A stretch of DNA of 64,000 nt from contig JAFAEQ010000033.1 in assembly GCA_023423935.1 (NCBI GenBank), positions 1 to 64,000 of the forward strand. Reading direction: 5' to 3'. A program made the position numbers and the translations under genes. Below are positions 8,631-17,230 of this stretch, piece by piece. Source of the stretch: Pseudomonadota bacterium. GTDB taxonomy: Bacteria; Pseudomonadota; Gammaproteobacteria; Steroidobacterales; Steroidobacteraceae. Positions within the stretch are counted from its first letter, which is position 1; the number at the start of each line of letters is the position of its first letter. The notes under the pieces are model-generated. The model was not told the origin of the DNA. It ran no database searches and was given only the letters and a program-made list of their open reading frames with translations.

Positions 8631-9725
8631 TCATGGCCAATCCTTCGCCGGGCTGATGAACGAACCGCCGGTGCGACGGCTGGCGAGCCAGAAGGCGCCG
8701 GGGGCAGAAGGATCGCCTTCCATGGGCATCAGGATCACGTTCAGGGGAACGCTCTTCGGATATTTCGCGAGTGCACGCTCGAAGAATTTCAGTCGGTCAT
8801 CGCCATCCACGGTCTTCCTGATGAGCGGCGCGCTGGTGCCCTGCGTGGGCAGACCGTCGGTGATCAGAATGACGTTGTCGGGCTTCGGATTGAGCGCATT
8901 CAACGCCGAGAACGCATTCTCGAGGCTGGTGCCATCCTTCGGCACGGTCTTGTGCAGGGCGTTGATGGCATCGCCGAGCGCATCCGGATCGTTCACCTTC
9001 AGCCAGTCTCCCTGAGAGCCTTCTTTCAAGGCCCAGGTCTGTGTGTTGAAGGCATACAGCTGAAACTGGCTCTCGAGCGGCATTTGTGCGGCGAGCCACT
9101 CGACCGTCGATACGGTGCGGCGCCATTTCTCCGAGAGAAGCTTGCGCGCTTCCGACATGTTGCGCATGCGCAGGACGTTGACCACCGTGTCATCGAGCAT
9201 GCTCGCGGACGCATCGACCATGATCAGGATGTTCTTCCCGCCGACCTTGAGACCCGTCAGATACTGACGATCGCCATCGCCCGTGAATCCGCGCACGCGC
9301 GTGCCCGTGGTGTCCGTGCGTTCGCTCGCGCCTTCGAGCCGGCGCGCGCCCTCTTCGAGCGATTTGAGATCGGCCTTCAATCGCTCGATCGCCTCACGTC
9401 GCGAGAGCGTTTCCTTGTCGGAATCGGCGAGCTGCACCTTGAGCTCTTCGGTTTCGGCCAGCACGCGCTCGCCCATGCCTTCGGTGCGCACCGCTTCCTT
9501 TTCCGTCTCGACCATCGAGTTCTTCAGCATCACCAGGTTCTGATAGCCCTCGAGGACCTGCTCTTCGAGTTGCTGCACCTGGGATTGCAGCTCACGCTTC
9601 TCGGCGGATGCTCGCAAGCCGCCCTTGGCGTTGATCAGCACGTAGACGAGCACCACCGACCCGAACGCGCAGGTGATGCAATCCAGGAAGGACATGCTGA
9701 AGACTTCAGTCTTGCGGCGCGCCAT
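8631..9725 (-). CDS. membrane-anchored coiled-coil VWA-domain protein (first copy)
   Basis: A 364-residue paralogue of the next gene. The N-terminal anchor FSMSFLDCITCAFGSVVL (9-26) is almost identical to the other copy, including the C-x-x-C pair. A coiled coil (about 38-135) and a VWA domain with MIDAS DASAS at 171-175 and ITDGLPTQG follow. The ATG at 9725 lies inside the 3' end of the FHA gene (20-bp overlap), indicating coupled translation. A 124-bp gap separates it from the second copy. Probably a channel partner in place of a classic ExbD/TolR subunit. Confidence 0.85.
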   Translation of the reverse strand: MARRKTEVFSMSFLDCITCAFGSVVLVYVLINAKGGLRASAEKRELQSQVQQLEEQVLEGYQNLVMLKNSMVETEKEAVRTEGMGERVLAETEELKVQLADSDKETLSRREAIERLKADLKSLEEGARRLEGASERTDTTGTRVRGFTGDGDRQYLTGLKVGGKNILIMVDASASMLDDTVVNVLRMRNMSEARKLLSEKWRRTVSTVEWLAAQMPLESQFQLYAFNTQTWALKEGSQGDWLKVNDPDALGDAINALHKTVPKDGTSLENAFSALNALNPKPDNVILITDGLPTQGTSAPLIRKTVDGDDRLKFFERALAKYPKSVPLNVILMPMEGDPSAPGAFWLASRRTGGSFISPAKDWP

Positions 9726-11118
9726 CGTCTTGAACCAGTTGAATCATTTCGAGCGTCACGCCCGGGGTGCCGAGCCGCAGGCGATCGCCCACGGTGAGAA
9801 CAGAATTGCCGACGACACGCTCCTCGTTCACGAACGATCCGTACGTGCTGCGGTCTTCGATAACCACCGATCCGTTGCGACGGACGACGGTGCAATGGGC
9901 GCGCGAAACTCCGGGCGCCGCAGTGGGCAGCACGAGCGACCGCTCGCTCCCAGGCGACCAGCCGATTGCCAGCGGTCGTTCCGAGATGCGCCAGGCCCGA
10001 CCCTGGAATAGCACATGGGTGGGACGCAACTGCGTCGGCGTGGACTCGTGCGCGGCTTCGACCGGCGCGGCGGATTCGGCGCGCGGCACTGGCAATTGGT
10101 AGACAAGAGCGAGCGATTCCGGCGGACGGCGAATCACATCGCGATACTGAAGCGCACCGAGCGCGGCCGCGCCTTCAGGCAGGATGCGCAGCGTGCAATC
10201 GCGCAGCGTTGCGAAGCGTTCGATCAGCCCCGGCAGAGAGGCCACGCGGTGCGAAACACTGAGCTCGATCGGCAGGCCGGCCACACGCGCGTCCTGAACC
10301 AGTCGCACGAGCTCAGCGTAGTGCCGCTCGGCCGCTGCAACGAATTGGGCACGATTCATTTCGACCTCGAGCGGCCGATCGCCGAATCGCAATGAAAGAT
10401 TGATGCTTTCGTTGTGCTGCAGCTGGGCAAGCCATTCGGGTAGTTGATCCTGAAGTCCCTGTTCGTTGGCCGCATCGTGCAGCGGATCGAAGCGGGTGCT
10501 ACGCACGAAGTTCTCGGCAATGAGTTGCATCCAGCTCTGCTGAAGCGCAAGCAGGCCACGACCCTGAGCAATCTCGTAGCGGCTGCGTTTCAGCCCGCCG
10601 CGTTCATTCGCACTGCGCGCACCGACGGACTCGAGCACCGTGAGAATGGCCTGATGCAACTCGAGATCCAGATGCAGCACGCGCGCAGGCGCCGGCTCCA
10701 GACTGCATGCCGCCAACGCAGCATCGACGACGCCGGCGACGGGAACCCCCGTCTCGTTGATCACACCGAGCAACAGCCCCAACTGCTCGCGCGTGTAGCC
10801 CGCAGGAATCGCAAGCAGCACACCTTCCCCGTCGCTCTTGTACGGGCCGAGCAATTCATTCGCCTGCGCATACGCGACATCAGCCGTCGTGCGCGCCAGC
10901 GGGGACGGCCGCACCAACGGTTCGGTGCTGAGTGCGCGCCAGTGATTGGTCTGCGCAAACAGCGGCTTCAGACGCAGACGCGCCGCAGCCCGCACGCCGG
11001 TCACGGTCTCGTTGTCTTCGAGCACCGCAACACCCGGGACGGACGCAACCACCACCGGCGCACCTTCACGCTGCTGTGCGAGCGTCAGTCCGGCATCGAT
11101 GAGTTCGAGGGAAAGCAT
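9706..11118 (-). CDS. actin/Hsp70-like domain protein with C-terminal FHA domain
   Basis: A 470-residue protein without signal peptide or membrane segment. The first 350 residues resemble the actin-like/Hsp70 ATPase fold (LLAIPAGYTREQLGLL, ETGVPVAGVVDAALAA, ARVLHLDLELHQAIL). The C-terminal 95 residues are an FHA domain with GVSRAHCTV and YGSFVNEERV, the usual phosphothreonine-binding core. In context it could read the phosphorylation state set by the upstream Ser/Thr kinase. The actin-like call rests on weak pattern similarity; the FHA call is firm. Confidence 0.8.
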   Translation of the reverse strand: MLSLELIDAGLTLAQQREGAPVVVASVPGVAVLEDNETVTGVRAAARLRLKPLFAQTNHWRALSTEPLVRPSPLARTTADVAYAQANELLGPYKSDGEGVLLAIPAGYTREQLGLLLGVINETGVPVAGVVDAALAACSLEPAPARVLHLDLELHQAILTVLESVGARSANERGGLKRSRYEIAQGRGLLALQQSWMQLIAENFVRSTRFDPLHDAANEQGLQDQLPEWLAQLQHNESINLSLRFGDRPLEVEMNRAQFVAAAERHYAELVRLVQDARVAGLPIELSVSHRVASLPGLIERFATLRDCTLRILPEGAAALGALQYRDVIRRPPESLALVYQLPVPRAESAAPVEAAHESTPTQLRPTHVLFQGRAWRISERPLAIGWSPGSERSLVLPTAAPGVSRAHCTVVRRNGSVVIEDRSTYGSFVNEERVVGNSVLTVGDRLRLGTPGVTLEMIQLVQDDGAPQD

Positions 11119-11124
11119 TCTCGT

Positions 11125-11233
11125 GGTGATGACAGTGAGGCAGTGATATCAGTGATGACGGCAGGGTGAATGCGTGACAGATCCGAAGAGGCGTACCGGT
11201 ATCACTGCCGTCACCTTCATCACTGCCATCACC
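11125..11233. repeat. imperfect inverted repeat in the gap between the ExbB-like and FHA genes
   Basis: The left arm (from 11125) carries repeats of GGTGATGACAGTGA-type sequence. The right arm (11200-11233) is the imperfect reverse complement, itself two copies of CACTGCC-n-TCACC. This is one of only three gaps over 100 bp within the locus. It could act as an mRNA processing or attenuation hairpin, or as an operator. No T-run is present. Confidence 0.45.
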
Positions 11234-11236
11234 TTC

Positions 11237-12070
11237 CTATCTGACCTGCATATGCCGAATGAGGTGCTGATCGATCCAGTGATCGGTGTCATGGACGAGC
11301 TGCTCCTGGGATTGCTGTAGCTGATGCAGGAAGAACATCAGGATGATGGTGAGCGACAGCGCAACGAACGTCGCGTTGAAGGCGATGCCGAGGCTCGAGG
11401 TCACCGAGGTGATGTCGCCCGAGACGGCCTGGTTCGCCTGCAGAAGAGCGTCGCCGATGTGACGCACCGTGCCGATGAAGCCGATGGCGGGAATCGCCCA
11501 GGCAATGTAGCGAATCATCGCAAGTCCGGAGTCGAGCCGATCGGCTTCGGAGTCGCAGACTGCCTTCGAAGTCTCCGCCGAATCGCGAATGCTGCGCGTG
11601 GCGGCGAAACGATCGAGCGTGCGTTGCAGGGCGCGCACGACCAGCATGGGTTTCTCCGCTTCGGGCAGCGCTTCGAGCTGGCGGGAGTAGTCCTTGGCAT
11701 CTTCAGGCAGCACCTTGATGCCTTCGGGGACGTGGATGATCTCCCGGTCGAGCAGCTTGCGCTCACGACGGACCAGATACGCCTTGTAGCCGATGATGAG
11801 CATCGCCCACACGAAGTGAATGATCTCCGCTTCCTGTTCGACGTCCTTGATCACCAGGAAGAACGACCGCTGCGGCACGTATGCCTTGTCGACCTTCATG
11901 CGCTCCAGCTCGGCTTGCGTGATCGCTTCACCCTGCGGGCGAATCCAGGCGACGTAGGTCGCATGGACCGACAGGATGGTGAAGATCAGCGCAAACAGCG
12001 TCCATGCGAACTCGCTGGGAGGCTGGTGACGGCGGCGGTGCTGAGGCGAGCTGGCGGTTGCTGTGACCAT
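11237..12070 (-). CDS. MotA/TolQ/ExbB proton channel family protein
   Basis: A 277-residue inner-membrane protein with about four membrane segments (near 23-43, 85-105, 187-205, 225-250). The family signature AIPAIGFIGTVRHIGDAL followed by VTSSLGIAFNATFVALSLTI is clear. Proteins of this family couple proton flow to movement of a partner with one membrane helix. Here the likely partners are the two VWA proteins encoded downstream, since no plain ExbD/TolR gene is present. The long cytosolic loop between segments 2 and 3 contains an acidic stretch. Confidence 0.9.
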   Translation of the reverse strand: MVTATASSPQHRRRHQPPSEFAWTLFALIFTILSVHATYVAWIRPQGEAITQAELERMKVDKAYVPQRSFFLVIKDVEQEAEIIHFVWAMLIIGYKAYLVRRERKLLDREIIHVPEGIKVLPEDAKDYSRQLEALPEAEKPMLVVRALQRTLDRFAATRSIRDSAETSKAVCDSEADRLDSGLAMIRYIAWAIPAIGFIGTVRHIGDALLQANQAVSGDITSVTSSLGIAFNATFVALSLTIILMFFLHQLQQSQEQLVHDTDHWIDQHLIRHMQVR

Positions 12071-12099
12071 GAGAGTCTCGATCCGACGCGAAGTCGGTG

Positions 12100-12402
12100 T
12101 CAGATATCCACCGGAAAGGACACGTCGAAATCGGCGCGCACTTGTTCGGAGGGAATGAAACGTTGCGGTGAAGCCTTGTCCTTTCCTTTGTCTGCGCCTG
12201 CCTTGTCGGCCGCCGTTTTCTCATCGCCCGGCTTTGCATCGGCAGGCTTTTGATCCTTGTTCGATGCGGGCTTGTCGGCGGCAGCGCTCGGCTTCGCCTC
12301 AGCCGCCGCCTTTGTCGCCGGCTCGGCCGCCATCGATGAGGAGGCTGCAAGACTCGCCAACAGGATCATCAGCATGTATCGGGCAGTTCGCATGATCTTC
12401 AT
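12100..12402 (-). CDS. small exported Ala/Lys-rich protein of the locus
   Basis: A 100-residue protein with a signal peptide (ARYMLMILLASLAASSSMAA), a low-complexity Ala/Lys/Asp-rich middle, and a distinct hydrophobic tail IPSEQVRADFDVSFPVDI. It starts 6 bp after the FGE gene and ends 29 bp before the ExbB-like gene, so it is embedded in the operon. It could be a periplasmic linker between the FGE protein and the channel. No known family was recognised. Confidence 0.75.
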   Translation of the reverse strand: MKIMRTARYMLMILLASLAASSSMAAEPATKAAAEAKPSAAADKPASNKDQKPADAKPGDEKTAADKAGADKGKDKASPQRFIPSEQVRADFDVSFPVDI

Positions 12403-12408
12403 GCCCCT

Positions 12409-14841
12409 CTATTGCACGTAGCGGGCGATGCGGAAGCCGACGTCGTTACGTGGCGCATCGCCGAAATCGCGGGCCGACAAGCGCAGATCGGTCACGCTCG
12501 ACTGCTTCCAGCTCGATCCGCGAATCACATGCGTCGCGCCCTGTGCAGGCCCCAGCGGATCGACGAGCCCCGCGCCCGAATCGATCGTGACAGTGTAGTA
12601 GTCGTGGGCCCATTCAGCGACGTTGCCCCCGATGTCGTACAAACCCAGCGTCGAGGGCGGGAATTTTCCAACCGGCGCCGTCACCGCATACCCATCTTCA
12701 TAGTTCGGCACGATGTCCTGCAGCACCACGCGAGCGGTGTGATCGGCATAGTTACCCGATGCGGGCGCGACGGGCAGCGCATCGCCCCACGGATAGCGAC
12801 GGAAGTTGCCGTTGCCGGCGTAGCGTGCGACGAATTCCCATTCGGCATCGGTGGGCAGCCGATAACCGTTGGTCATCGGCTTGGCAGGCACGAGCGAATC
12901 GCCGTCTTTTACGTACGCAGGCTGAAGACCTTCCTGCTCCGAAAGCCAGTTGCAGTACGCAGCGGCCTGCTCCCACCGAATTCCGACGACGGGCTGATTG
13001 TCGAGATTGAGCGTGTTCGGCGGCACGATGCCGGAATGATGGTCGGCCTTGAAGCGACGGAACTCCGCGTTCGTCACTTCGCGAACGCCCACGTAGAAGG
13101 CGCGCTTGAACTCGACGTCGTGCTGCGCTTCGTTTGCGCGGCGGCCCGGCTCGCGACGCGGGCTGCCCATCGTGAAGCGACCGAGCGGCATGAGCTTCAG
13201 CTGCTGCCCCGCTTTCGTCGTGATGACCGCAGGCGTCTGGGCGAGCCGCGTCTGTTCGGCGGTGAGCAACTGTGTCTGGATGACCTGCGGCAACCCGGGA
13301 CGCGGCGTCACCGAGGTCTTGTAATCGACGAAGCCAGCCTTGCGAATCTCGATGTCGTGAGTGGTCGCCACCAGCTTCAGCGTCTGATTCACGGCACCAG
13401 CCGGTTTGCCATTCACGAAGATCTGCGCATCCGCGGGCTGAGCACGAACCGTGACTTCGCCGAAGATGCCTGCGAGTTGAACATTGACCGTCTGGCGCTC
13501 GCCCGCGCCCAGTTGCACCTGACGCGTCGAAGGTTCATAGCCGGGCCGCGCAAACACCACCGAGTGCGCGATGTCAGGACGTACTTCCACATCGAGCGGG
13601 GTCTGGCCGCGATACACCCCGCCGATCGATACGCTTGCACCGGGCGGATCGCTGCGCAGGGCCAGTCGCCCATCCGGAAGTCCCAGACGCACCGGGCCCA
13701 CCGTCATCGGCTCGTTTGCCTTGACCTGCAGATCCGTCGTCCAGTTCTTGAATCCATCCATGCGCAACTCGAGCGGTTGCGTGCCCGAGAGCACCTCCGT
13801 CGTAAGCGGCGTCACGCCGCGCGACTCGCCCGCGATCAGCACCTGCGCGCCGGTGGGTTCCGATGTAATGGTGACATTCGCCCACGCGGGCACGAGTGCC
13901 GCGGCGAATGTCTGCTTCTTGCCTTCGCCCTGGACATCGACGGTGGCCGTGAAGGGCTGGTAGCGCGGCGCGTTGATCGCAATCTGATGACTTCCGGGAG
14001 ACAGCTCGAACTCGCCCGGCGCGTTACCGACTTCCTTGCCGTCGATCGAGATCGTGCCCGAGGCAGGCATCTCGATCGCGAGCAGACCGGGAAGCTTCTC
14101 GAGGCCCAGCGCGAATTGCTGATTCGCCGCATCGGTCACTTTGATTTTCGTCTGCGCAGGTTTGTACCCCGGCTGCTCCGCGCGCACCGTGTACTCGCCG
14201 GGCCGCAGCAGATAGCGCTGCCCGACCGGGATCGCAGGCAAGCCGCCGCTGATCGAAACGTCAGCCTGCTGGGGCGTGGTCGTGACTGCGATCGAGGTCG
14301 CAGTGAACACGAACCACAGAACGCCGATGACGCACAGTGCAACGACTGCGAGCACGAGGCGCATCGGATTGAACGACACTTTCTTGCGCTGGGTGCTGGC
14401 ATCGGTCGCGCGAAAGCGCACAGCGGCAATGGGCTCGGCTTCATCATCGCTTGCACCGCGCAGCCGCATCTCATCGGTGATGATCGGCGGCGCGGTGAGA
14501 TTGCCGCCGCTGCCATCGTCCACTTCGATCGAGCGCAGACCGTCTTCTTCACCGACGCGCAAACGCGCTAAGCCGAGATTCACCACATCGCCGGACTTCA
14601 GCCAGGTCGATCGCGAGATGGGAATGCCGTTGTGGAGAACGCTCGCGCCTTCGGCTGGCTGCACGAACAACTGCTCTTCGTGCATGCCGATCCACGCTTG
14701 CGGTCCCGTAGGTTGACCGGCGAGCAGCACCTGGCTGCCTGCACCGCCGACAGCGAGGGGAAAGTCGACGCTGCCGAAATGCCGCGCGCCGAGCGACTCG
14801 CGGACAATCAACAAGTCTTCCTGCAGCGCGGACGCGTTCAA
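12409..14841 (-). CDS. FHA-like, PEGA-repeat and FGE-sulfatase (SUMF1/EgtB) domain membrane protein
   Basis: An 810-residue single-pass membrane protein. Residues 1-105 look like a divergent FHA domain (HNGIPISRSTWLKSGDVVNLG). The membrane helix is about 160-181. Roughly five PEGA-like repeats follow (185-560; for example DPPGASVSIGGVYRGQTPLD). The C-terminal formylglycine-generating-enzyme-like domain (about 570-810) shows GYRLPTDAEWEFVARYA, GLYDIGGNVAEWAHD and a VGFRIAR end. The active-site cysteines of true sulfatase activators are not evident, so a binding or structural role is likely. The ATG overlaps the kinase stop by 4 bp, tying it to the upstream kinase. Confidence 0.9.
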   Translation of the reverse strand: MNASALQEDLLIVRESLGARHFGSVDFPLAVGGAGSQVLLAGQPTGPQAWIGMHEEQLFVQPAEGASVLHNGIPISRSTWLKSGDVVNLGLARLRVGEEDGLRSIEVDDGSGGNLTAPPIITDEMRLRGASDDEAEPIAAVRFRATDASTQRKKVSFNPMRLVLAVVALCVIGVLWFVFTATSIAVTTTPQQADVSISGGLPAIPVGQRYLLRPGEYTVRAEQPGYKPAQTKIKVTDAANQQFALGLEKLPGLLAIEMPASGTISIDGKEVGNAPGEFELSPGSHQIAINAPRYQPFTATVDVQGEGKKQTFAAALVPAWANVTITSEPTGAQVLIAGESRGVTPLTTEVLSGTQPLELRMDGFKNWTTDLQVKANEPMTVGPVRLGLPDGRLALRSDPPGASVSIGGVYRGQTPLDVEVRPDIAHSVVFARPGYEPSTRQVQLGAGERQTVNVQLAGIFGEVTVRAQPADAQIFVNGKPAGAVNQTLKLVATTHDIEIRKAGFVDYKTSVTPRPGLPQVIQTQLLTAEQTRLAQTPAVITTKAGQQLKLMPLGRFTMGSPRREPGRRANEAQHDVEFKRAFYVGVREVTNAEFRRFKADHHSGIVPPNTLNLDNQPVVGIRWEQAAAYCNWLSEQEGLQPAYVKDGDSLVPAKPMTNGYRLPTDAEWEFVARYAGNGNFRRYPWGDALPVAPASGNYADHTARVVLQDIVPNYEDGYAVTAPVGKFPPSTLGLYDIGGNVAEWAHDYYTVTIDSGAGLVDPLGPAQGATHVIRGSSWKQSSVTDLRLSARDFGDAPRNDVGFRIARYVQ

Positions 14842-17201
14842 ATCTTTTCCTCGCAGCGAATCACCACGGGCTCGAGGGCCGTGCCGGGGATTACGTTGAT
14901 CTCGCGACGTACGTCGCGATAGCCGGGGCGTGTACCTACGACCGTGTAGCTACCTGGTGCTAGCTCCAAAGAGCGTTGCTCAAAGGTGCCGAGCGCACCG
15001 ACGCGGTAAATCGTCACCTGCGTGAGATTGTCGGATCGGATCGCGATCTGCACGGGCACATCAGCGCGCGCGACCCAGTCGCTCAACGTATCGATCTGTT
15101 GCTTGAGGACCGGACCTGCAGGATTCACGGCTCGCGCTTTCTGCAGCGTGTTGCGAGCCGCAGCTCGCACGGGATTGCTGAACAGCCGCTCCGGCTGTGT
15201 GAGATACAGCTCCAGCTCTTCGTTCAGCTCCGTGCGAGGTTCGGTTCGTGCGACGCCTTCATTGGCAAACGCCACGGTCGAATCGAGTTGCAGCACCGAA
15301 CGATATTCCTTCAGCGCATCGGCCCAGCGCTCCTGCGACTCGAGCGAGCGTGCGTTGTCGAGCTTCGCCGCGATCGTACGCGTGCGCTCTTCCTGGTCGA
15401 TCTGTCTGAGAGCCTCGGCAACTTCCGGCGATCCCGGTCGGACTCGATCGGCCGCATTGAATTCACTGCGCGCCTGAGCATATCGGCCCGCAGACAGCGC
15501 ATCGAAACCGCGCGCCATCGCACTTGCAAAGGCATCGCCCGAAACGCGCGCGCCGATCCGCGCCAGTCCCTGAGACGCGTTCGGCGCCTCGCTGTCGAGT
15601 GAAAGTGCCTTGCGGAAGCTATCCATCGCACCGGTGAGATCGCCTTCCTTCTCCTGGCGCTGCGCGGTCGCGACCAACGCGAGGACTTCATCGATCGTCG
15701 TTGCGCGCTTCAGGCCCCGCGTCGCATTCGCGTTCTTCGGATCGATCTTCGAAGCCAGCTCGAAGGCCGCCTTGGCATCTGCGGAACGGCCTTCCTGAAG
15801 CGCGGTGTTCCCCACAGCGAGCTGCTGGGTCAGCACTTCACCAGCCCGCGTCTCCAATCCTGCAAGCAAAGGCGGAATGGACTGGAAGTATTGAATGGCC
15901 GATGCAAATTCACGGGCTGCGAAATCCTTGTCGCCTGCCGCAAGCGCCTCGGTTACGTGCGTGAAATCCGCGCCACCCCACTGATCCACCGCGCGTTCAC
16001 GCAGCTTGTTCAGCCGATCATCGATGGCGCTGCGCTGCTCTTCGGCTTCCTGCTTGGCACGGGCCAGCGCGGCGAAATCGAGCTCTTTCTTCGGCTCAGC
16101 GACCGGTTCTCCCACTGCAGGCTTGGCGGCCGCGACGGCCGGCCGCGACGGCTGACTTCCTCCGACCCAGCGCGGCAAGGCAAAGAACACGATTCCAATG
16201 CCGAGGACTCCGAGCACGACAGCGGCAACGCCGAGTCCGCGACGGAATCCCTGACGCCGCAGATCCTCATCGCTGCGCGTCGCTGCGGTCGTCCGCCGCC
16301 ATTCGCTGCGCAGCGGCTCGGTCTGCGCGACCGGCGGACGCACGGAAGGCGGAGCCACGTTGTGTCGAGCCGTGGGAGCCTCGAGATTGACGATGCTCAG
16401 CGCGGACAACTCTGGAAGCAGTGCCTCGAGCTCGTCCGCCAGCGCAACCATACTGGCCGGGCGATCCGCAGGCGATTTTGCGAGACAGCGATCGACGAGC
16501 GCAGCCAGGGCAGGTGCGATCGATGGGTTCACGGCGAGCGATGCGGGCTGCTCGTTGCGAATGCGCTCGACGCTGACGTTGGGATAGAACGGCGGATAAC
16601 CGCAGAGCAGCTCGTAAAGGAGCACTCCGAATCCGTAGACGTCGTCGCTTGCGGACGCCGGTGCGCGATCGAGCTGCTGCGGACTCATCGTGTACGGCGA
16701 GCCAGCGCCCGCAGCGCCGTCGGGCGATTCGTCGATGGCCAGGGCTGTGCCGAAATCCGCGAGCTTCGGCGTTCCGTCCGCGGCAAGAACGATGTTCGTC
16801 GGCTTGACGTCGCGATGAACGATTCCGTGCGCATGAGCGAACCCGAGTGCCCGCGCGATCGGCACGGCGAGGCGAATCACTTCAGCGGAGGAGCGTCCCC
16901 GAAAGCGCGAGAGGTCTCCGCCAGACAGGTACTCCATCGCAATCCAGACGTGCTGGTCGGAACGAAATAGCCCGTCGACGGACAGAATGTTGGGATGCTC
17001 GAGTGCCTTGATGCGATCGAACTCGCGCTGCAATCGAGCGATCGCTTCGGGGTTCTGACCCAGCGCGTCGGAGAGGATCTTCACCGCGACCCGCTGGCCG
17101 CGCTCCTGATCCTGCGCCAGCCACACGGCACCGCTTCCGCCCACCCCGAGGGCGCGGACCAAGACGAACCTTGCAGAAAGAGCCTGCCCGCTTTGCACCA
17201 T
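14838..17201 (-). CDS. transmembrane Ser/Thr protein kinase with periplasmic TPR/PEGA region
   Basis: A 787-residue Hanks-type kinase. The cytosolic kinase domain (about 12-262) has a Gly-rich loop, Lys41 in VAVKI, HRDVKPTN with Asp131, and DFG at 149-151. The single membrane helix is at about 322-346. The outer part contains helical, TPR-like units (for example DAKAAFELASKIDPKNANAT) and a C-terminal PEGA-like module (LELAPGSYTVVGTRPGYRDV). The start at ATG 17201 fits the domain edge; an upstream in-frame extension is unsupported. It probably phosphorylates partners read by the FHA domains encoded downstream. Confidence 0.92.
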   Translation of the reverse strand: MVQSGQALSARFVLVRALGVGGSGAVWLAQDQERGQRVAVKILSDALGQNPEAIARLQREFDRIKALEHPNILSVDGLFRSDQHVWIAMEYLSGGDLSRFRGRSSAEVIRLAVPIARALGFAHAHGIVHRDVKPTNIVLAADGTPKLADFGTALAIDESPDGAAGAGSPYTMSPQQLDRAPASASDDVYGFGVLLYELLCGYPPFYPNVSVERIRNEQPASLAVNPSIAPALAALVDRCLAKSPADRPASMVALADELEALLPELSALSIVNLEAPTARHNVAPPSVRPPVAQTEPLRSEWRRTTAATRSDEDLRRQGFRRGLGVAAVVLGVLGIGIVFFALPRWVGGSQPSRPAVAAAKPAVGEPVAEPKKELDFAALARAKQEAEEQRSAIDDRLNKLRERAVDQWGGADFTHVTEALAAGDKDFAAREFASAIQYFQSIPPLLAGLETRAGEVLTQQLAVGNTALQEGRSADAKAAFELASKIDPKNANATRGLKRATTIDEVLALVATAQRQEKEGDLTGAMDSFRKALSLDSEAPNASQGLARIGARVSGDAFASAMARGFDALSAGRYAQARSEFNAADRVRPGSPEVAEALRQIDQEERTRTIAAKLDNARSLESQERWADALKEYRSVLQLDSTVAFANEGVARTEPRTELNEELELYLTQPERLFSNPVRAAARNTLQKARAVNPAGPVLKQQIDTLSDWVARADVPVQIAIRSDNLTQVTIYRVGALGTFEQRSLELAPGSYTVVGTRPGYRDVRREINVIPGTALEPVVIRCEEKI

Positions 17202-17230
17202 GGCCTGATTTTTTTGAACGAAAGAGAAAT

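Noticed and set aside
12412..14571. 719-residue open frame on the plus strand
   Set aside because: It is antisense to the FHA-PEGA-FGE gene, with Arg/His-rich composition typical of GC-rich shadow frames and no recognisable domain.
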